From: an uncultured Lachnospiraceae bacterium
Lineage (GTDB): Bacteria > Bacillota > Clostridia > Lachnospirales > Lachnospiraceae
NCBI GenBank assembly: GCA_944383265.1
Contig: CALWOX010000005.1
Span: 143,863-190,685, forward strand
DNA length: 46,823 nucleotides
Direction: 5' to 3'
Part shown: positions 7,540 through 15,942 of the stretch, one piece after another
Numbering within the stretch: the first letter of the stretch is position 1
Layout of the letters: each line of letters begins with the position of its first letter
Notes under the pieces: model-generated
What the model was told of the DNA's origin: nothing
Seen by the model: only the letters and a program-made list of their open reading frames with translations
Database searches by the model: none
Made by a program: the position numbers and the translations under genes

Positions 7540-8220
7540 ATGGATAAGAAATATATTCTGTTCGATCTGGACGGAACACTGACGGATTCATATGAAGGCA
7601 TTATCAATGCTTTGAAGTACTCGCTTTCGGAGCTTGGGATAGAGCCTGTGCCTGAGACCTTCAGATCGGTTATAGGCCCGCCTCTTAATATTACTTATGA
7701 GAATGTATACGGCCTTAAGGGCGAGGATGTGAACCTTGCCATAAAGATATTCAGAGAGTACTACAGCGAGAGGGGTAAGTTTGAAAATCACCTTTACCCC
7801 GGGATAGAGGACGTACTTAAGACTCTGTACGCCCACGGAAAGAAGCTGATGCTCTGTACCGCAAAGCCTGAGCATATGGCTCTGCAGATAGTTGAGCATT
7901 TCGGATTGTCTCAGTATTTCTGCTTTATGGCGGGAGTTACCGAGGACAGAGTAGGAGAGGTTGCCGAGACCGACCCCAACGCAAGGCGGACAAAGACAGA
8001 TGTGATAAGATACATCCTCAAGACCAACGATATAAAGGATCCTGAGAATGCTGTCATGGTCGGAGACAGATATTATGACATGACCTCAGCGAAGGAGATG
8101 TCCGCACAGGCTCTGGGGGTGCTTTACGGATACGGCACCAGGGAAGAGCTCGTAAAGGCAGGTGCTGATTACATAGCCGAGACAGTAGAGGATATAACAA
8201 AAATAATCATTGAGCAGTAG
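7540..8220 (+). CDS. HAD hydrolase, Gph/phosphoglycolate phosphatase-like
   Basis: This 226-residue HAD phosphatase has the classic FDLDGTLTDS motif I with D9 and D11, a four-helix cap of about 60 residues (PVPETF to LYPGIEDVL), motif II around MLCTAKP, a lysine in RTKTDVI, and motif IV MVGDRYYDM. This subfamily covers phosphoglycolate phosphatases and 5'-nucleotidase-like enzymes, so the substrate cannot be fixed from sequence. The MVGDRYYD form is common in Firmicute proteins annotated as phosphoglycolate phosphatase or 5'-nucleotidase. It has its own promoter and is followed by a long hairpin terminator. Confidence 0.88.
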   Translation: MDKKYILFDLDGTLTDSYEGIINALKYSLSELGIEPVPETFRSVIGPPLNITYENVYGLKGEDVNLAIKIFREYYSERGKFENHLYPGIEDVLKTLYAHGKKLMLCTAKPEHMALQIVEHFGLSQYFCFMAGVTEDRVGEVAETDPNARRTKTDVIRYILKTNDIKDPENAVMVGDRYYDMTSAKEMSAQALGVLYGYGTREELVKAGADYIAETVEDITKIIIEQ

Positions 8221-8244
8221 ACTTCAGAAGCTGTGAGTATAGAG

Positions 8245-8304
8245 GGACTGCGGCAAAAAAGAATTAAGTATATACCAAGATACTCTTTTTGCCGAGTCCT
8301 TTTT
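8245..8304 (+). terminator. Terminator upstream of the MATE gene
   Basis: GGACT and GCGGCAAAAA on the left pair with TTTTTGCCG and AGTCC on the right (with small mismatches), then TTTTT. It lies only 6 nt before the MATE Shine-Dalgarno, so it could also reduce read-through into that gene. Confidence 0.75.
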
Positions 8305-8324
8305 AATTTGAAGGAGGGATTTTT

Positions 8325-9707
8325 TTGAAGGGAGCGATCACTCAGGAGGAAAGATATACTCAGATGATGAATGAGCCTGTGGAGACTCTTATCCCCAAGA
8401 TGGCAGTCCCCACCATAATCAGCATGCTCGTTACCTCAATATATAATATGGCGGACACTTTCTTTGTCAGCAAGCTGGGAACCTCGGCTTCAGGGGCTGT
8501 AGGCATAATTTTTTCTCTGATGGCCATTATACAGGCCCTCGCCTTTATGATAGGTATGGGGACGGGGAACAATATAGCAAGGCTTTTAGGCCAACAGAAG
8601 AAGGAAGCCGCAGAGCGCTACGCCGCTGTCGGCTGGATCACGGAGTTTGCAGTGGGTGTCATACTTGCGGCTGTATGTCTTTTTGCTCTTGAGCCTCTTG
8701 TGATCCTTCTCGGGGCTACCGAGACCATAGCTCCCTATGCTATGGACTATGCAAAGTACATACTTTATGCCGCGCCTTTTATGATGTGTTCCTTCGGCAT
8801 GAACAATATGCTGAGATTTCAGGGCAACGCTTTTTATGCGATGCTTGGCATAACCTCCGGCGGAATATTAAATATGATACTTGACCCGATACTGATATTC
8901 GGATTTGATATGGGGATAGCGGGAGCGGCCATAGCCACAGGCTTCAGCCAGTTCGTGTCATTTCTCATACTGCTTATGCAGTGTAATTTTAACCCCTCCT
9001 GCATACCCATAAAGCTCTCGGGATTCAGGCCGAGCACAAAAATTTATATGAATATAATAAGAAGCGGCATACCGTCTCTCACAAGGCAGGGAATATCAAG
9101 CATAGCGGTCATAATACTCAATCACGCCTCGCATCCCTACGGAGACGCCGCCATTGCTGCGGTAAGCATAGTAAACAGATTCATGAATTTCCTGAATTCC
9201 GCGGTAATAGGCTTCGGTCAGGGCTTTCAGCCGGTGGCGGGCTTTAATTTCGGCGCCGGAAATTATGACAGAGTGCTTAAGGCCTTTCGCTTCTGTATAA
9301 AGGTGGCGACGGCGGTACTTTTGGTATTTGCCGTAATATCGTTTATATTTGCGGATCCTATCATTGCACTTTTCAGAAAAGAGGATCTTGAGGTCATGAG
9401 GATAGGCTCCGTTACTCTGAGGCTTCAGTCTGTAACATTGCCACTTCTCGGATATATCACTATGTGCAACATGTTTACTCAGACTATCGGCTACGGTTTC
9501 AGGTCAAGTATAATATCCCTCTTAAGACAGGGAATATGCCTGATCCCCGTACTCTTTATCTTCCCCGGGATATTCGGACTTTTCGGTATAGAGGTCTCAC
9601 AAACTGTGGCGGATGTATTGAGTTTTGTGATAGCAGGCTTTATAGTAAGAGGCATAGTCCGCGAGCTTGAAGAAAAAGCTGAGGACAAAATAAAGATAAG
9701 GACATAA
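8325..9707 (+). CDS. MATE family multidrug/cation antiporter
   Basis: This 460-residue inner-membrane exporter has about twelve hydrophobic segments arranged as two homologous halves. Characteristic sequences are LIPKMAVPTIISMLVTSIYNMADTFFV near the N-terminus, the GMGTGNNIARLLGQ loop, FRFQGN-like MLRFQGNAFYAM, and GFGQGFQPVAGFNFGAG in the second half. MATE proteins use sodium or proton gradients to expel drugs, organic cations or metabolites. The start is a TTG at 8325 with an excellent AAGGAGGG site 6 nt upstream; the next ATG is 13 codons inside and has no site. A CmpB-type membrane gene follows after 22 bp and is probably co-transcribed. Confidence 0.93.
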   Translation: MKGAITQEERYTQMMNEPVETLIPKMAVPTIISMLVTSIYNMADTFFVSKLGTSASGAVGIIFSLMAIIQALAFMIGMGTGNNIARLLGQQKKEAAERYAAVGWITEFAVGVILAAVCLFALEPLVILLGATETIAPYAMDYAKYILYAAPFMMCSFGMNNMLRFQGNAFYAMLGITSGGILNMILDPILIFGFDMGIAGAAIATGFSQFVSFLILLMQCNFNPSCIPIKLSGFRPSTKIYMNIIRSGIPSLTRQGISSIAVIILNHASHPYGDAAIAAVSIVNRFMNFLNSAVIGFGQGFQPVAGFNFGAGNYDRVLKAFRFCIKVATAVLLVFAVISFIFADPIIALFRKEDLEVMRIGSVTLRLQSVTLPLLGYITMCNMFTQTIGYGFRSSIISLLRQGICLIPVLFIFPGIFGLFGIEVSQTVADVLSFVIAGFIVRGIVRELEEKAEDKIKIRT

Positions 9708-9729
9708 AAACAAAGACAGGAAAGTAAAA

Positions 9730-10569
9730 ATGGGTAAGATCAAGGATTCAGGCTTTTACACAAAAGGAAAGGACATTTACGGAAGATACAGCCAAAAAAG
9801 AGATACTGTATTAAGAAAAGCCGCAAGGCCGAAGGAGAAATTTCCGGATGAACCGGAAAAGAAGGTCTTTGCAAAGGGCTGCGGATTTTACAAGCTCTTT
9901 TGGGTATTTGTATTGGGTTCATTTTATGGGGATATAGTGGAAACTCTCTGGTGCAGGATCACGGCGGGAGAGTGGATGAGCCGAAGCTCCCTCGTTTTCG
10001 GGCAGTTTTCCATAGTATGGGGCCTCGGATGCTTCCTTTTGACACTGTTTCTTCACAGGCTCATAGGCAAGGACGACAGATATATTTTCCTCTGCGGAAC
10101 GCTTTTGGGAGGAGCCTTTGAGTACTTTTGCTCTGTGTTTACAGAGAAGGTGTTCGGATGCATCTTCTGGGACTACAGCCACATACCCTTTAATCTTAAC
10201 GGAAGGGTAAATCTGCTTTTCTGCTTTTTCTGGGGGATAATGGCTCTCGTATGGTTAAAGATCATATACCCCTGGATGAGCCACGGAATAGAGAAGATCC
10301 CCATAAGGTTCGGAAAGATAATGACATTCATACTTATAATATTCTTTGCCTTTGACATAGCAATTTCTGCCGCGGCTCTCTACAGAATGAAGACAAGGGC
10401 GGAGGACATACCTCCCGCAAACTGGGCCGAGAGGTATGTGGACGAGCATTTCTCTGACGAGTGGCTTATGGAAAGATACAGAAACCTCAAGACTGTAGAG
10501 CATGCGGAAAGTACTTTTGACATAAATCTGGGGCAACCTGTGACCTCCCGGGATGATAAAATAAGATAA
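9730..10569 (+). CDS. Putative ABC-transporter type IV/CmpB family membrane protein
   Basis: This 279-residue protein matches the small membrane family labelled putative ABC-transporter type IV (CmpB). It has a basic, hydrophilic first 50 residues, then about five membrane segments (LFWVFVLGSFYGDIVETLW, the VFGQFSIVWGLGCFLLTLF region, a FCGxxxGGAFEYFCS-like segment, LLFCFFWGIMALVWLKIIYPW, and MTFILIIFFAFDIAISAAAL) and an acidic soluble tail. The motif GxxVETLW, then GGAFEYF and WDYSHIPFNLNGRVNL, is diagnostic. Despite the family name it has no ATPase partner here and its function is unknown. AGGAAAG precedes the ATG. Confidence 0.8.
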   Translation: MGKIKDSGFYTKGKDIYGRYSQKRDTVLRKAARPKEKFPDEPEKKVFAKGCGFYKLFWVFVLGSFYGDIVETLWCRITAGEWMSRSSLVFGQFSIVWGLGCFLLTLFLHRLIGKDDRYIFLCGTLLGGAFEYFCSVFTEKVFGCIFWDYSHIPFNLNGRVNLLFCFFWGIMALVWLKIIYPWMSHGIEKIPIRFGKIMTFILIIFFAFDIAISAAALYRMKTRAEDIPPANWAERYVDEHFSDEWLMERYRNLKTVEHAESTFDINLGQPVTSRDDKIR

Positions 10570-10638
10570 AATTAATTTATACTGAAGCTGCAGGCTGAAA
10601 TCCGTAAAATAAACGTAAGGAATTTTTGTAAGGCTCTA

Positions 10639-10647
10639 TGCTATAAT
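10639..10647 (+). promoter_or_regulatory. Extended -10 promoter of the L,D-transpeptidase gene
   Basis: TGCTATAAT is a perfect TGn plus TATAAT extended -10. No good -35 is present at 17 bp, which is tolerable for extended -10 promoters. The start site would be near 10654. Confidence 0.55.
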
Positions 10648-10687
10648 ACTTTTGCAATTATTGAAAATTCAGAGGATCTTACGTAAT

Positions 10688-12097
10688 ATGAAGAGATTTA
10701 AAAATATTTTAAAGGGACTCTTCCTTGGCGGAATACTTGCGGCGCTCTCCGCAGGCAGCGCCTTTGCCGAGGATGACATAACAAAGACCTTTATCGCCGG
10801 TACTCAGATAAACGGAGTTGTAGTCGGCGGAAGGACTGTGGAGGAGGCCGGAAAGGCTATAGCTGATTCCTACAGCAATACCTACAGCCTCACCATAAAC
10901 GAGAAAAACGGAGAGCAGGAAAAGATATACGGCGGAGACATAAGCCTTACAACTACTGTATCTCCCGAGCTCTTAAATGAGCTTTTGGCAAAGCAGAACG
11001 CCGCAGGCAGAGTATTCGGAAGCGAAGTTCCCATAAATACTCCCTTAAGCGTCACTACCTCCTATGATCAGGAAAAGCTCAACTCAAAGCTGGACAGCTT
11101 AAGCTGCATTACAGATCAGGTTAAGACCTCGAATGCATATATAAGCGCCTATGAGGAGGGCAAGGATTTCACCATAATACCCGAGGTATACGGAGACAGT
11201 CTTAATGTTGAAAAGACCAAGGAGGCCATAACTCAGGCTGTATCATCAGGTCAGACATACATTGACCTCAACAGCATCGGAGTATACGATGAGGTCACAA
11301 AGACAGCTCAGGATCCCGCGCTTTTAAAGCTCATGGAGGACATGAACAAATGCGTGGACATGACCATCACATATAAGATAAGAGGAAACGATGAGGTCCT
11401 CCCCGGCTCTGTGATAGTTACATGGCTTACGGGAACAGACGAGGGCGGCCTTATGGGAGTTGACTCAAATCAGGTCTATGCCTATATAGACGGTCTGAAG
11501 GCAAAGTATGACACCTCCGGTACCACGAGGACCTTGAAGACAGCTACAGGAAGAGACGTGAGCGTAAGCGGAGCCTACGGCTGGGCCATAGACAGAGACA
11601 AGGAGGCGGCTGCCCTTATAGGAATGATAAGGACAGGCACTACTCAGGACAGAGTCCCCGAGTACTCCAAGAAGGCTGCTTCCGAGACGGGAAATGACTG
11701 GGGAAATACCTATGTAGAGGTCGATCTTACAGGACAGCATGTCTACATGATAAAGGATGGAGCCCTTGTATGGGATGCTCCCTGCGTTACGGGAAATGTG
11801 TCGAAGGATTACACCACACCTGCAGGAATTTATTCCATATACTCCAAGGAACGCGACAGGGTCCTCAGAGGAGCGAAGCAGGCTGACGGAAGCTATGAGT
11901 ATGAAAGCCCCGTTTCCTATTGGATGCCCTTTAACGGCGGAATAGGACTCCATGATGCAAACTGGAGAGGAAGCTTCGGAGGAGACATATATAAGACGAG
12001 CGGCTCTCACGGCTGTGTGAATCTGCCCCCTTCAAAGGCGCCCGCACTTTTTGATCTTATATATGTAGGATGCCCTGTAATATGCTATAATTACTAA
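10688..12097 (+). CDS. L,D-transpeptidase with peptidoglycan-binding domain (YkuD family)
   Basis: This exported enzyme forms 3-3 crosslinks in peptidoglycan or attaches proteins to it. It has 469 residues: a signal/anchor segment at the N-terminus (LKGLFLGGILAALSAGSAFA), a long middle of the PG-binding type 4 class (VVVGGRTVEEAGKAIADSY and a second, similar stretch), and a C-terminal YkuD domain. The catalytic motif is S440-H441-G442-C443-V-N-L with an upstream histidine in GIGLHDANW. The ATG at 10688 follows AGAGGA; the in-frame start at 10652 lies at the predicted transcription start and can be excluded. It is followed by a wall-binding repeat protein, which suggests a shared role in the envelope. 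The last codons contain another TGCTATAAT sequence. Confidence 0.93.
   Translation: MKRFKNILKGLFLGGILAALSAGSAFAEDDITKTFIAGTQINGVVVGGRTVEEAGKAIADSYSNTYSLTINEKNGEQEKIYGGDISLTTTVSPELLNELLAKQNAAGRVFGSEVPINTPLSVTTSYDQEKLNSKLDSLSCITDQVKTSNAYISAYEEGKDFTIIPEVYGDSLNVEKTKEAITQAVSSGQTYIDLNSIGVYDEVTKTAQDPALLKLMEDMNKCVDMTITYKIRGNDEVLPGSVIVTWLTGTDEGGLMGVDSNQVYAYIDGLKAKYDTSGTTRTLKTATGRDVSVSGAYGWAIDRDKEAAALIGMIRTGTTQDRVPEYSKKAASETGNDWGNTYVEVDLTGQHVYMIKDGALVWDAPCVTGNVSKDYTTPAGIYSIYSKERDRVLRGAKQADGSYEYESPVSYWMPFNGGIGLHDANWRGSFGGDIYKTSGSHGCVNLPPSKAPALFDLIYVGCPVICYNY
12083..12091 (+). promoter_or_regulatory. Possible extended -10 inside the end of the L,D-transpeptidase gene
   Basis: TGCTATAAT overlaps the final codons (C-Y-N) of the transpeptidase, about 150 bp before the next gene. 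A TTGACA at 12162 and a TATAAT at 12202 are also present but are 34 bp apart and cannot form one promoter together. Confidence 0.3.
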
Positions 12098-12246
12098 AGC
12101 TTAAGATTTGAAGCGGGAAATAATACGAAAATATAAATTCAGTTTTTAAATTTGTAAGATATTGACATATTTTAGATGTAGGTTTTTTAAGAACTGATGT
12201 GTATAATATATACCAAGCAAGAATTTGGAAGGAGAAATGCTTATTT

Positions 12247-13881
12247 ATGAAAAAGACAGTAAAGCTGACCGCAGCTCTCTCAGCAGCTGCACTTATGGCT
12301 CTGGCAGGAGCTGCAGGAAACAACGCGGTTTTATCAGATATATTGGGAGGAATGGTGAGCTATGCCGCTGAGGGCTGGCAGCAGTCAGGCGGAACATGGT
12401 ATTACTACGGAAGCGACGGAAATCCTGTTACTGACGAGCTCAAGAGATCGGACGGAATCTGGTATTACCTCGGCTCTGACGGAACTATGCAGACCGACTA
12501 TATGTACGAGGACGAGGACGAAAATATCTACTACTTCAACTCTGACGGAGCTATGGTGACAAACAGCTGGCTTCTCTACGAGGACGGAGGAGAATCAAAC
12601 TGGTACTACTTTGACGGATCAGGAAAGGCTGCAAAGAGAAAGAGCGACAGCGACAATATCTACACAAGATCCATAGACGGAAAGACCTACGGCTTCGATG
12701 AGGACGGAAGGATGCTTTACGGTTGGGTAGACGAGGACGGAGAGCTCATTGAGGATGAAGAGGACGCCTTCATGGACGCGAAGTATTACTTCGGAGACTT
12801 TGACGACGGACAGATGAGGAAGAACACTTGGGAGCTCTATGAGGAGACTTCCGAGGAGGAGAGTAACGTCGATGGTATCAAATACGAGGATAAAGACGAG
12901 CTCTGGTTCTTCTTTGATTCAAGCGGAAAGAAGGTAGTACCCTCAGAGGGCAAGGAAACAATAGAAAAGACTATAAACGGAAGCAAGTATATCTTCGATC
13001 AGAACGGAGTTATGCTTTCAGACTGGATAATCTCATCTTCATCAACAGCAAGCCCTTCATTCAAGTACTTCTCAGGTGACGAGGACGGACACATGAGAAA
13101 GGAGACTTGGATCTACGCTGTTCCCAGCAAGGAGATGGATGAGGAAGATTACGATAACGATGAGTACAGCTGGTTCTATGTAAATAAGAGCGGTAAGGCT
13201 TATACTGACGGAATCGACAAGGTAAAGGGAAAGAAGTACGCCTTTGACGATAAGGGCAGAATGCAGACTGAGTTCGTTCTTTTGGATGGTGATGGTAAGT
13301 TCAAAGATAACTTCACAGTAGAGGATGACGACATTGAGTCTGATGACTTTAAGGACAGCAGCAGCGATCTCTTTGATGATATCTCATCAGGAACACTCTA
13401 CTACTTCGACGCTGACGAGGAGAACGGCGGACAGATGAAGACCGGAAAGAGCGTTAAGGTAGAGCTTGCTGACGATACATATACCTTCGGCTTCAATAAG
13501 GACGGAAAGGCTTACGGCTCAGGCGGAAAGCTCGAGGAGGAGAGCAGAAAGTACTACATAAACGGACTTCTTCTCGCAGCCGATAAGGAGGCAAAGTACG
13601 GTGTCGTACAGACTGAGAATGGATTTGTTGTTGTAAACTCAAGCGGAACTATTCAGAAGGGTAACAAGAAATCTATTAAGGATGGCAATGGCGGATATAT
13701 CCTTATAAATGAGGATAAATACTATGGCTACTACGATGATGACGACCACAAACCCGTATGGGAGGACGGAGCCGCATATGAGTATGACAGCGATGCTGAC
13801 GATAAAAAGGGAGAGCCTATAGGTGAGGATCATGGCGCATCCATTATCCCCGACGATATGGTAGTATACAGAGCCAACTAA
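12247..13881 (+). CDS. Secreted wall-binding repeat protein (choline-binding-type repeats), very acidic
   Basis: This is a secreted protein of 544 residues with a signal peptide (KKTVKLTAALSAAALMALAGAAG). The N-terminal 110 residues hold cell-wall-binding type repeats of the W-YYY-GSDG and W-YYLGSDG form, the fold that binds choline or wall polymers. The rest consists of three degenerate modules of about 105 residues, each with a KYYF/KYFSGDEDG/YYFDADE strand, a GQMRKxTW-type turn, a W-F/Y-F segment and a K-Y-x-FD-x-x-G motif. It is exceptionally rich in Asp and Glu. No catalytic domain or sortase signal is visible, so it is probably structural or adhesive. ATG 12247 follows AAGGAGA; the upstream in-frame start at 12199 lacks a site. 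A terminator follows. Confidence 0.82.
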   Translation: MKKTVKLTAALSAAALMALAGAAGNNAVLSDILGGMVSYAAEGWQQSGGTWYYYGSDGNPVTDELKRSDGIWYYLGSDGTMQTDYMYEDEDENIYYFNSDGAMVTNSWLLYEDGGESNWYYFDGSGKAAKRKSDSDNIYTRSIDGKTYGFDEDGRMLYGWVDEDGELIEDEEDAFMDAKYYFGDFDDGQMRKNTWELYEETSEEESNVDGIKYEDKDELWFFFDSSGKKVVPSEGKETIEKTINGSKYIFDQNGVMLSDWIISSSSTASPSFKYFSGDEDGHMRKETWIYAVPSKEMDEEDYDNDEYSWFYVNKSGKAYTDGIDKVKGKKYAFDDKGRMQTEFVLLDGDGKFKDNFTVEDDDIESDDFKDSSSDLFDDISSGTLYYFDADEENGGQMKTGKSVKVELADDTYTFGFNKDGKAYGSGGKLEEESRKYYINGLLLAADKEAKYGVVQTENGFVVVNSSGTIQKGNKKSIKDGNGGYILINEDKYYGYYDDDDHKPVWEDGAAYEYDSDADDKKGEPIGEDHGASIIPDDMVVYRAN

Positions 13882-13900
13882 TCCATAACTTAATAAAAAC

Positions 13901-13949
13901 ATTGAGCGTTACATCTTATTTAATACAATTAAGGTGTGGCGCTCATTTT
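13901..13949 (+). terminator. Terminator after the wall-binding repeat gene
   Basis: GAGCG and ACATCTTA pair with TAAGGTGT and CGCTC across a 2-nt internal bulge, loop of about 10 nt, followed by ATTTTAT. Confidence 0.8.
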
Positions 13950-13956
13950 ATGTCTC

Positions 13957-13965
13957 TGCTATAAT
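13957..13965 (+). promoter_or_regulatory. Extended -10 promoter for the acetyltransferase gene
   Basis: TGCTATAAT, the same 9-mer seen at 10639, 27507 and 36421. A start site near 13972 leaves about 94 nt of leader before the favoured ATG. Confidence 0.5.
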
Positions 13966-14065
13966 TAATCACAGTCTGTGTTATCCTAAGCTGATAAATC
14001 TATGCTAAGGATACAGATGCTAAATGCAAAGTAAGCATAAATATAAAATAAACAAGAGCATTGAT

Positions 14066-14644
14066 ATGGATAAGAAAGATAAAAATAATTTAATTATAAG
14101 AAAAGCCTCCGAGGCTGAACTTCCTCAAATAATGGAGATATACGAGGCGGCAAGGGCTTATATGGCTAAAAACGGAAACCCTACCCAGTGGACAGACGGA
14201 TATCCTTCCAAGGAGCGTATAAGGGAGGACATGAGCGGGGGAGATCTCTATGTATGCGTTGATGCAAAAGGAAATGAGGCTGACACTACAGGACATGCTT
14301 TGGATCCGGACAAAGCTCAGGACATCCTTGCGGTATTTGCATTCTTTATCGGAGTGGAGGATCCCAACTATGGATATATAGAGGACGGCGAGTGGCTTAA
14401 TGACAGGCCCTACGGAGTCATCCACAGGATAGCGGTATCCGAAAAGGCCCATGGAAGGGGAGTGGGACTTTACTGCCTTGAGAAGTGCTTTGAGCGCTGT
14501 GACAATCTCAGGATAGACACTCACAAGGACAATATCCCCATGCAGAAGGTAATAAAGAAAGCGGGATTTTCCTATTGCGGCGTCGTGTATATGGAGGACG
14601 GTTCTCCGAGATTTGCCTATATGAAGACAAAACAGCTTCCATAA
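14066..14644 (+). CDS. GNAT family N-acetyltransferase
   Basis: This is a single-domain GNAT enzyme that would transfer an acetyl group from acetyl-CoA to an unknown amine. The family start is LIIRKASEAELPQIMEIYEAAR; motif A for CoA binding appears as IHRIAVSEKAHGRGVG, followed by the motif B segment around NLRIDTHKDNIPMQKVIKKAGF, which resembles GNAT proteins that acetylate small molecules or proteins. I chose ATG 14066 (192 residues) because the fold begins soon after it; the in-frame ATG at 14024 adds an unrelated lysine-rich tail. Neither has a strong ribosome-binding site, so the start is uncertain. Confidence 0.85.
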   Translation: MDKKDKNNLIIRKASEAELPQIMEIYEAARAYMAKNGNPTQWTDGYPSKERIREDMSGGDLYVCVDAKGNEADTTGHALDPDKAQDILAVFAFFIGVEDPNYGYIEDGEWLNDRPYGVIHRIAVSEKAHGRGVGLYCLEKCFERCDNLRIDTHKDNIPMQKVIKKAGFSYCGVVYMEDGSPRFAYMKTKQLP

Positions 14645-14736
14645 AAAGACGTAAATAAAGACATAAAACGAGTTGCCCCGCAAACAGGGTGACAGGATAC
14701 ATAATTAAAGTTTTAAAAGAAACGGAGTAAACCGGT

Positions 14737-15912
14737 ATGACAGATTTTCTTGTCAGACATTTTGTCAAAAACAGTGAGGATACAGATAACAGGATAGTGA
14801 GGACGGCTTACGGCCAGCTCTCAGGAGGAGTAGGCATTGCACTTAATATCATATTGTTTGCTGTAAAGCTTTTGATAGGCTTTATAAGCAATTCGGTCTC
14901 TGTAATGGCGGACGCCTTCAACAACCTCTCCGATGCGGCCTCAAGTATTATCTCCTTTGTGGGAGCGCGAATGGCGGGAAAGCCCGCCGATGAGGAGCAC
15001 CCCTTCGGCCATGGAAGGATAGAATATATCTCAGCCTTCATAGTGGCATTTTTGGTTTTACTGGTGGGAGTTTCTCTCTTTAAGAGCTCCGTAGCAAAAA
15101 TATTCACACCGGAGGATATGACATTTTCATATATCTCCGTCATTATCCTTTTGATATCGGTGCTGGGTAAGCTGTGGCTTTCGGCCTTCAATACAAAGCT
15201 CGGAAAAAGGATAAATTCTCAGGTAATGCTTGCCACAGCAGCTGATGCAAGGGGAGATGTCCTTGCCACCTCGGCCACCATCTTGTCGCTCCTCCTTTAC
15301 AGCCTTTTTTCTATAAACTGCGACGGATTTATAGGAGTGATAGTCTCCGTCTTTGTACTTAAGGCGGGTTATGAGATAGCAAAGGATACTCTTCAGCCTA
15401 TCATAGGCGAGGCCATAGATCCTGAGATGTATGAGAGGATAAGCGAGTTTGTCAGAAAATATGAAGGTGTTGTGGGAAGCCACGACCTTATAGTAAACAA
15501 CTACGGGCCTTCAAACAGCATAGCAAGCATCCATGTGGAGCTTCCCAATACCATGACTCTCGATGAGGCCCATTGCCTCCTGGACAAGATAGAAAACGAT
15601 GCGAAGAGAGAGCTTGGAATACTTCTCGTCACCCATGCGGATCCCGTTGACTTAAATGACAAGAGCACAAACGAGGTGAGAGCTATAGTAGATGAGGTGG
15701 TGAGAGCGGAAAAGGATCCCGGCATATCCTTCCACGATCTAAGGCTTGTTCACGGCTCGGAGGGGATAAACGCAGTCTTTGACCTTGTTACACCTTGGAA
15801 TTATGAGGAGGACAGGATAAGGCATATTATCGGAAGGATAAAGAAGAGCGTAAAAGAAAAGGACAGCAGATTGAACTGCATAATAACTATAGAGCACAGC
15901 TACGGTGCATAA
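14737..15912 (+). CDS. Cation diffusion facilitator (CDF) family metal transporter
   Basis: This 391-residue membrane protein exports divalent metals such as Zn, Mn or Fe in exchange for protons. It has about six transmembrane segments in the first 215 residues. The metal-site motifs appear as SVSVMADAFNNLSDAA (the D-x-x-x-N/D pair of TM2), HPFGHGRIEY, and DARGDVLATSATI in TM5. The C-terminal 170 residues form the cytoplasmic ferredoxin-like domain, followed by a second globular extension (NEVRAIVDEVVRAEKDPGISFHDLRLVHG) that makes the protein longer than the usual 290-310. The N-terminal NSEDTDNRIVRTAYG form is typical of Clostridial homologues. ACGGAGT precedes the ATG. Metal specificity cannot be told from sequence. 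Confidence 0.92.
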   Translation: MTDFLVRHFVKNSEDTDNRIVRTAYGQLSGGVGIALNIILFAVKLLIGFISNSVSVMADAFNNLSDAASSIISFVGARMAGKPADEEHPFGHGRIEYISAFIVAFLVLLVGVSLFKSSVAKIFTPEDMTFSYISVIILLISVLGKLWLSAFNTKLGKRINSQVMLATAADARGDVLATSATILSLLLYSLFSINCDGFIGVIVSVFVLKAGYEIAKDTLQPIIGEAIDPEMYERISEFVRKYEGVVGSHDLIVNNYGPSNSIASIHVELPNTMTLDEAHCLLDKIENDAKRELGILLVTHADPVDLNDKSTNEVRAIVDEVVRAEKDPGISFHDLRLVHGSEGINAVFDLVTPWNYEEDRIRHIIGRIKKSVKEKDSRLNCIITIEHSYGA

Positions 15913-15913
15913 A

Positions 15914-15942
15914 AAAGTCGGCAGGTTTATCTTGCCGACTTT
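15914..15942. terminator. Bidirectional terminator between the CDF and LysR genes
   Basis: AAAGTCGGCA pairs with TGCCGACTTT around a short loop, with A runs to the left and T/A runs to the right. The stop codon of the LysR gene (15927-15929 on the minus strand) lies in its loop, so the last LysR codons are part of the terminator. Confidence 0.85.

Noticed and set aside
12162-12207. TTGACA and TATAAT as one promoter for the wall-binding gene
   Set aside because: The two elements are 34 bp apart, too far for a sigma-A promoter; they may belong to separate weak promoters.
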